Shown here piece by piece: positions 9,095-12,015 of a DNA stretch of 12,015 nucleotides. Both the position numbers and the translations under genes were made by a program. The notes beneath the pieces are model-generated. The model worked only from the letters and a program-made list of their open reading frames with translations. It was not told where the DNA came from and did not search any database. How positions within the stretch are numbered: the first letter of the stretch is position 1; each line of letters begins with the position of its first letter. The stretch comes from Hyphomicrobiaceae bacterium (GTDB taxonomy: Bacteria > Pseudomonadota > Alphaproteobacteria > Rhizobiales > Hyphomicrobiaceae): assembly GCA_021775715.1 (NCBI GenBank), contig JAJFHI010000300.1, positions 1 through 12,015 of the forward strand, given 5' to 3'.

Positions 9095-9209
9095 GGAGCC
9101 TCTCGCAGGTAGTTGCAGAACGAATTCAATGTCCAGACACCTAAGCACATCTAACAGCGAATACCTTCATTCCCGCAGAATGCGGTCAATCAGGACGCCC
9201 GTCGGCAAG

Positions 9210-9530
9210 TTAGCAACCTTTGCGTCGTTCCCAGCGTTTGATCTCTTTGACAACACGACTGAGATGTCCCGGGAGCCTACCGTAGGGCGGAAAGCACGCC
9301 TTGCCAAAGGTTGCAATTGCTCTGTTAGTTTTGAAGCACTGGCCCTTTGATGCAAAAATTGCGTTACGCTCGTACCACAGCTTCCCGCAACTCAAGCCCG
9401 CATAATAACTCGTGCCTGAGCCGGAATCATCACCGGCTTGGACAGTGCCCAAATGGCCGCCGAGGAGCTGTAAGCCTACAAACACAAAAGTTACCACTGT
9501 AAGACTTCGCAAAGCCCGTCGTAAACACAT
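9210..9530 (-). CDS. Small secreted YARHG-like domain protein
   Basis: This 106-residue protein has a signal peptide (basic MCLRRALR, hydrophobic core to about residue 24, TVQA cleavage near 32). The mature part is about 74 residues. Its core at 48-80 (CGKLWYERNAIFASKGQC and following FKTNRAIATFG) resembles the YARHG-type module of small secreted proteins common in Hyphomicrobiales, in which a Tyr/Ala/Arg-rich turn is followed by a CF-K-x-RAI helix. Cys48, Cys65, Cys79 and Cys106 could form two disulfides. The C-terminal helix is strongly basic. An ATG at 9587 would add 19 residues before the leader. GGAGAG six bases upstream of the ATG at 9530 decides for the shorter form. The molecular role of this domain is not established. 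It could be the first gene of a two-gene unit with the WD40-caspase. Confidence 0.75.
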   Translation of the reverse strand: MCLRRALRSLTVVTFVFVGLQLLGGHLGTVQAGDDSGSGTSYYAGLSCGKLWYERNAIFASKGQCFKTNRAIATFGKACFPPYGRLPGHLSRVVKEIKRWERRKGC

Positions 9531-9741
9531 GAAATGCTCTCCGAATAAAGTACAAAGCTGAAAATGCCGTGCGCAAAGAATAATCAACTTTTGAGAAAAA
9601 TAAATATCTTTTCTCTGAGCTTGTGTTTGTTAACGTTAGTCTAAATGACTCTGCCCCTCAAAATTCCCAAATTCAAAGCCAGAGTCTATCCATCGTACGA
9701 CGAGACACACGATGCGCAAATCACGAATTTTCGAGAACCAG
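9531..9741. other. Non-coding, AT-rich upstream region of the YARHG-like gene
   Basis: This stretch should hold the promoter for the leftward YARHG-like gene, but no clear -35/-10 pair was found. GAGAAAA (9593-9599) and TTTTCTC (9609-9615) form a 7-base inverted repeat with a 9-base AT-rich spacer. It could be a weak hairpin or a DNA-binding site. The right end borders the IS66 remnant, whose true left limit is not visible. Confidence 0.35.
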
Positions 9742-9887
9742 ATCATTGCCTACACGCTGATCGAAACGGCCAAGCTCAACAGTGTTGATCCGCAAGCATG
9801 ACTGCCCGATGTTCTCGGCCGCATTGCCGACCATAAGATCAACAGGATTGGCAAACTGCTCCCATGCGGTATACTCAGCAAGGCTGA
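9742..9887 (+). pseudogene. IS66-family transposase (TnpC) C-terminal remnant
   Basis: The plus strand reads IIAYTLIETAKLNSVDPQA, then a TGA at 9799-9801, then LPDVLGRIADHKINRIGKLLP. This is the conserved tail of IS66-family transposases, in which Trp (TGG) normally stands at the position now read as TGA. A one-base loss near 9865 shifts the frame. Correcting it restores RYTQQ and a stop at 9885-9887, a usual end for this group. Only about 50 codons remain and the catalytic DDE part is gone, so it is inactive. The bases around 9899-9912 (GTCTGACGCTCAT) may be a worn right terminal repeat. An ATG at 9712 is in frame upstream, but that sequence is not clearly transposase-derived. Confidence 0.82.
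9848..9875 (+). promoter_or_regulatory. Sigma70-like promoter inside the IS66 remnant, directed at the GFA gene
   Basis: TTGGCA (9848-9853) and TATACT (9870-9875) each match five of six consensus bases, with a 16-base spacer. Transcription would start near 9882, and the GFA-family start codon at 9933 has AGGAG eight bases before it (9920-9924). The whole promoter lies within transposase-derived DNA. The one-base deletion that broke the transposase frame falls in its spacer. Confidence 0.55.
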
Positions 9888-9932
9888 ACGGACGCAGATG
9901 TCTGACGCTCATCTTTTATAGGAGTTATAATT

Positions 9933-10346
9933 ATGAGTACCAATCATGGTCGTTGTGATTGCGGTGATATCGAATATGAGTTTCAAGATGACCCCGTCAA
10001 TACGGTATTTTGTTATTGCAAAACTTGCCAACTGCACACTAATTCTGACAAATGGTTTGGTGTCTGGGTGCCGTTTGATAAATTTAAATTCGTTAAAGGC
10101 ACGCCTTCAAGTTTCACAGCAACTGGCGACTCGGGCGAAGCAACGCATCGGTTGTTTTGTGGAAATTGCGCGACTCCAATTGGTCTCAAGTGTGACGGTT
10201 TTGATTTGTATTCCCTGTCTGCCAGCACGATCGAAGGCGGCGAAAAATTGCGACCTGAAATGCTTATCTACACTTCCCTTGCGCCTGCCTGGGCTACTTT
10301 CCCCGAAGGAATTCCAAAGTATGATATTCTCCCGCCCAGCGATTAA
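9933..10346 (+). CDS. GFA/CENP-V-family zinc-binding protein
   Basis: This 137-residue protein is a cytoplasmic GFA-domain protein (glutathione-dependent formaldehyde-activating enzyme/CENP-V family, Mss4-like fold). All the family Cys ligands are visible: C8 and C10 in GRCDCG, C27, C29 and C32 in CYCKTC, and C76 and C79 in CGNC. These would form a structural and a catalytic-type zinc site. Length and Cys spacing are normal and the frame is intact. The named founder reacts with S-hydroxymethylglutathione, but most family members have no proven reaction, so formaldehyde detoxification should not be assumed. AGGAG eight bases upstream supports ATG 9933. It follows an IS66 remnant that appears to supply its promoter. 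No partner gene lies next to it, and it looks monocistronic. Confidence 0.88.
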   Translation: MSTNHGRCDCGDIEYEFQDDPVNTVFCYCKTCQLHTNSDKWFGVWVPFDKFKFVKGTPSSFTATGDSGEATHRLFCGNCATPIGLKCDGFDLYSLSASTIEGGEKLRPEMLIYTSLAPAWATFPEGIPKYDILPPSD

Positions 10347-11038
10347 ATACCCTAATTTTAGCTGTGCCAGCGTCTAAATATCAACTCGGGATTCTACTTC
10401 TGACTGGAAGAAAATTGCAGGGCTCAGGTCATGCCCAACACCAGTTCTTGAATTGGCTTTGGTCCCATACGCCTGCGAACAACTATCTGACTTCATCACT
10501 TGAACTTGCGCGAGAAGATTAACAAAGCCGTGCCCGCAACAAGCGAGATGCCTGTGATAGTTTTGAGACCAGAAGAGATCACAGTCATTACGTGCCAACG
10601 ACCGTTGGCCACCGTCGGATGACGTGCCGCCGTGACGTCGTAGAGTGCAAGACTCCAGAACTTCGCATTCAATACCCACCTGGTTTACGTTCTTTGCCTC
10701 ATGGAGGATCACATAGAGCAAGGCGCCATTGTCAAGGCTACCCCACCACTGGTGGCTGACCACGGAAGGCTCCTAAAGACTCTGTTCCACATTCTAATTC
10801 ACTCGTGTTGGGATGGACCGCCACCCTGGAAGTGGGCGGGACTTTTAAGTGCACTGCGGCCCGAGCGGACCTCGTTTTAACTTGGTTTCGATTGCCCTGG
10901 AAATTCAAACGCTTCTGTTTTTCATGCTTTCGTTAACGCAAAAACGCATCAGCGTCGTGACATCAAGCTGGAAGTCTGTTGCCATAAACTCCACTCAACA
11001 GTTGTGCTTTAACGTCTGATGTTAAGGATCTTATTCAG
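10347..11038. other. 692-base region without a confident gene
   Basis: This stretch separates the GFA gene from the small membrane protein gene. It holds one doubtful minus-strand mini-gene (10496-10672). It also has an imperfect GC-rich stem, CCGCCAC (10818-10824) against GTGGGCGG (10832-10839) with one bulge and a 7-base loop, followed on the plus strand by GACTTTTAA. The stem could be a weak terminator. A longer minus-strand open frame (10374-10763) overlaps but reads as an unlikely protein. No IS motif was recognised here. The promoter of the membrane protein gene should lie near the right end, but I cannot place it. Confidence 0.5.
10496..10672 (-). CDS. Possible 58-residue single-pass membrane protein, or a gene remnant
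   Basis: This minus-strand frame ends in a clear membrane helix with a basic tail (TGISLVAGTALLIFSRKFK, then TGA), preceded by a plausible amphipathic stretch (NAKFWSLALYDV). That pattern is uncommon in random sequence. The only start giving this length is a TTG at 10670-10672, with AGGTGG four bases upstream. The frame is closed by TAA a few codons further up. It could instead be the surviving 3' end of a longer gene that was frameshifted, since another frame stays open upstream to 10763. I know no family match. Confidence is low because of the size and the rare start codon. Confidence 0.3.
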   Translation of the reverse strand: MNAKFWSLALYDVTAARHPTVANGRWHVMTVISSGLKTITGISLVAGTALLIFSRKFK

Positions 11039-11431
11039 ATGAAATATCTTTCCACTGCGGTCGGTGTGGTCGCGTCCCTACTAGGGCTCATGCTTTATGG
11101 GATGGTCGCTATTGGTGGGCTGCCGGCTGCTGGCGACTTAGTGAATTCAGATTCCCAAGGTCCAATTTTTGTTGCAGTTCTCGTCACAGCAGTCGCCGGT
11201 ATGGTCGCATCCGTTATTTGCGCACTAAAGCCATTCATAGGTTATTGGATGATGATGGCCACTTCAATTGCTTGGTTTCTTGTCGCGCTCATTATTATTT
11301 TTTCACTCCGGTCCGCCATCAACCTCTCAGACCGTAGCTTTGTCATTGGAATCACCTTCTTCTTTTTCCTACCAACGATTTTGACGGCATTGTCTACCTT
11401 CTTCCTGAGGAAGACAGCCCTCAACAGATGA
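11039..11431 (+). CDS. Small four-helix inner-membrane protein, unknown function
   Basis: This 130-residue hydrophobic protein has four predicted membrane segments at about 5-28, 42-63, 67-90 and 101-124. It has short loops and a basic C-terminus (LRKTALNR). The second loop region holds a run of aromatic and Met residues (GYWMMM), and helix 4 starts with a Phe cluster (FFFFLP). AAGGA about 10 bases upstream supports ATG 11039. The overall layout recalls small uncharacterised membrane families such as DUF4064, but I cannot assign it. The stop codon lies about 40 bases from the end of an IS3 transposase remnant, so the gene end sits at or very near an insertion boundary. Confidence 0.7.
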   Translation: MKYLSTAVGVVASLLGLMLYGMVAIGGLPAAGDLVNSDSQGPIFVAVLVTAVAGMVASVICALKPFIGYWMMMATSIAWFLVALIIIFSLRSAINLSDRSFVIGITFFFFLPTILTALSTFFLRKTALNR

Positions 11432-11473
11432 GCATGCGGGATCAGGTTCAGCTTTCCAGTTTGGTCTAATTTG

Positions 11474-11876
11474 TCAGGGCCGACGTCGATGCCTGCAACG
11501 CCGTGTCTGTCGTTTGATCTTTTCTTGTTGCGGTAGAATGGTTCGGTCACGGCCAAAGTAAACGTCGGCCGACGTAACGTTGCTCAGGCTCTCGTGCTAT
11601 CGGTGATGATTGTGGTGTGTGACGAACCTACCGATTTGAGCTTTTAGGCTGTCAGGTAGGAAGTAATTTTCGAGCAGACCGCGGTTTTTTAAAGTTTGGT
11701 GCCATCGTTAAATCTTTCCCTGGGTCGGTGGGTGATACGGCGCTCCTCTGACGTGATCCATGCCATTTTCATCGCGCCATTTGGCCAAGATCCCCAAAGA
11801 TGTAGGACGCGCCATTATCAGACATCAACCGTGGTCGGTGAGAGACGTTGACTTGGTCGCAGCCTGAAGCCCCAAG
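11474..11876 (-). pseudogene. IS3-family transposase (OrfB, rve integrase) remnant
   Basis: Read on the minus strand, corrected for damage, it gives the C-terminal half of an IS3-family integrase: RPRLMSDNGASYIFGDL, then KWRDENGMDHVRGAPYH, PTQGKI, RWHQTLKNRGLLENYFLP, HESLSNVTSADVYFGRDR and a basic tail ending at the TGA of 11474-11476. The Asp of SDNG is the second DDE residue. The third, the Glu normally in QGKIERWHQ, is now a TAA stop (complement of 11708-11710). A Tyr codon has become TAG (11597-11599). One extra G near 11783-11784 shifts the frame. The 5' half is missing: homology stops at about 11876, where a second IS3 element begins. The element is dead. Bases 11432-11473 are probably its non-coding 3' end. 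Confidence 0.85.
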
Positions 11877-12015
11877 TGTGCGTCGTCACATAATTTGAGA
11901 CAGATGGGAGTTTCCATTTCAGGAGACTTTGGCTCATCTGGTTGGATTTAAGCAGCAGCCTTTGCATACTGCAAGCGTCTAAGTTTCATGGTTCTCCTTT
12001 TGGTTGTTTCACGCT
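11877..12015 (-). mobile_element. 3' end of a second IS3-family element, nested in the first
   Basis: The element's right end (in its own reading direction) begins at about 11877 with TGTGCGTCGTCACATAATTT on the plus strand. This is close to the TGTCCGTCGTCACATA-type terminal repeat I recall for this IS3 group. It contains about 70 non-coding bases and then the transposase tail, and it continues beyond the window. The neighbouring IS3 remnant loses recognisable homology at the same point, so this copy probably inserted into it. The other end and any target duplication are not visible. Confidence 0.6.
11948..12015 (-). CDS. IS3-family transposase OrfB, C-terminal tail (partial)
   Basis: On the minus strand the frame enters from beyond the window and reads RETTKRRTMKLRRLQYAKAAA, one residue over a motif-length quote apart, ending at a TAA (complement of 11948-11950). 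The key residues are the basic KRRTMKLRR run and the Ala-rich end, the known C-terminus of a common proteobacterial IS3 OrfB subgroup. It differs from the RQTRRCRHRRRP end of the adjacent remnant, so the two elements belong to different subgroups. No damage is seen in these 22 codons. Whether the full gene is intact cannot be told. The sequence AAAAGGAGAACCATG mimics a strong translation start, but it is internal to the transposase. Confidence 0.72.
   Translation of the reverse strand, partial: RETTKRRTMKLRRLQYAKAAA

Noticed and set aside
1..9148. A CRISPR- or toxin-linked caspase defence system
   Set aside because: No Cas, TIR, NACHT or nucleotide-cyclase domain lies nearby. The WD40-caspase has an export leader, which argues against a cytosolic abortive-infection role.
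9721..9912. A 63-codon minus-strand frame
   Set aside because: It is the complement of the IS66 transposase remnant, whose plus-strand reading explains the sequence.
10374..10763. A 129-codon minus-strand frame
   Set aside because: It starts at GTG with no good Shine-Dalgarno at normal spacing. The translation is full of scattered Cys, His and Trp without pattern, and the alternative frame inside it looks more protein-like.
11242..11556. A 104-codon minus-strand frame across the end of the membrane protein gene
   Set aside because: It is antisense to the membrane protein, and in its N-terminal part it overlaps the dead IS3 tail in the wrong frame.
11948..11989. A 13-residue mini-gene MKLRRLQYAKAAA with an apparent strong ribosome site
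   Set aside because: The frame continues upstream through the apparent ribosome site as RETTKRRT, the usual end of an IS3 transposase, so the start signal is coincidental.
1..12015. CRISPR array, tRNA, rRNA or phage attachment site
   Set aside because: No regularly spaced repeats, no cloverleaf-like sequence with a TTC-A loop, and no duplicated core next to an integrase were seen on reading both strands.

Overview
The window looks like a piece of an alphaproteobacterial chromosome, probably from the Hyphomicrobiales (rhizobia and relatives). This is an inference from the type of secreted YARHG-like protein, from IS66 and IS3 remnants of a kind common in that order, and from the style of the exported caspase-like proteins. 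No rRNA, tRNA or taxonomic marker gene is present, so the assignment is soft.

The left three quarters (1-9530) is a compact block of exported proteins. A caspase-fold (peptidase C14) protein enters from the left edge (to 2189, +). It converges on an exported astacin-type zinc metalloprotease (2235-3257, -). That gene diverges, across about 400 bases holding two palindromes, from a 756-residue exported protein of no recognised family (3654-5924, +). This in turn converges, 20 bases apart, on an exported WD40 beta-propeller/caspase fusion of about 1049 residues (5945-9094, -). Upstream of the fusion on the same strand lies a small secreted Cys-containing YARHG-like protein (9210-9530, -). Both caspase domains keep the His/Cys dyad and the astacin keeps its zinc motif and Met-turn, so all three look active. 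Their co-location, plus a large uncharacterised exported protein, suggests an envelope proteolysis locus. A shared function is inferred from position only.

The right quarter (9600-12015) is an insertion-sequence-worn region. A decayed IS66-type transposase tail (9742-9887, +) ends just before an intact GFA/CENP-V-family zinc protein (9933-10346, +). A good sigma70-like promoter lies inside the IS66 remnant and points at that gene. A 692-base stretch follows with only one doubtful minus-strand membrane mini-gene (10496-10672), then a small four-helix membrane protein (11039-11431, +). The window ends in a nested pair of IS3-family elements on the minus strand. One is a decayed orfB tail (11474-11876) that has lost its catalytic Glu codon to a stop. 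The other is the intact C-terminal tail and terminal repeat of a second element (11877-12015), which runs off the right edge.
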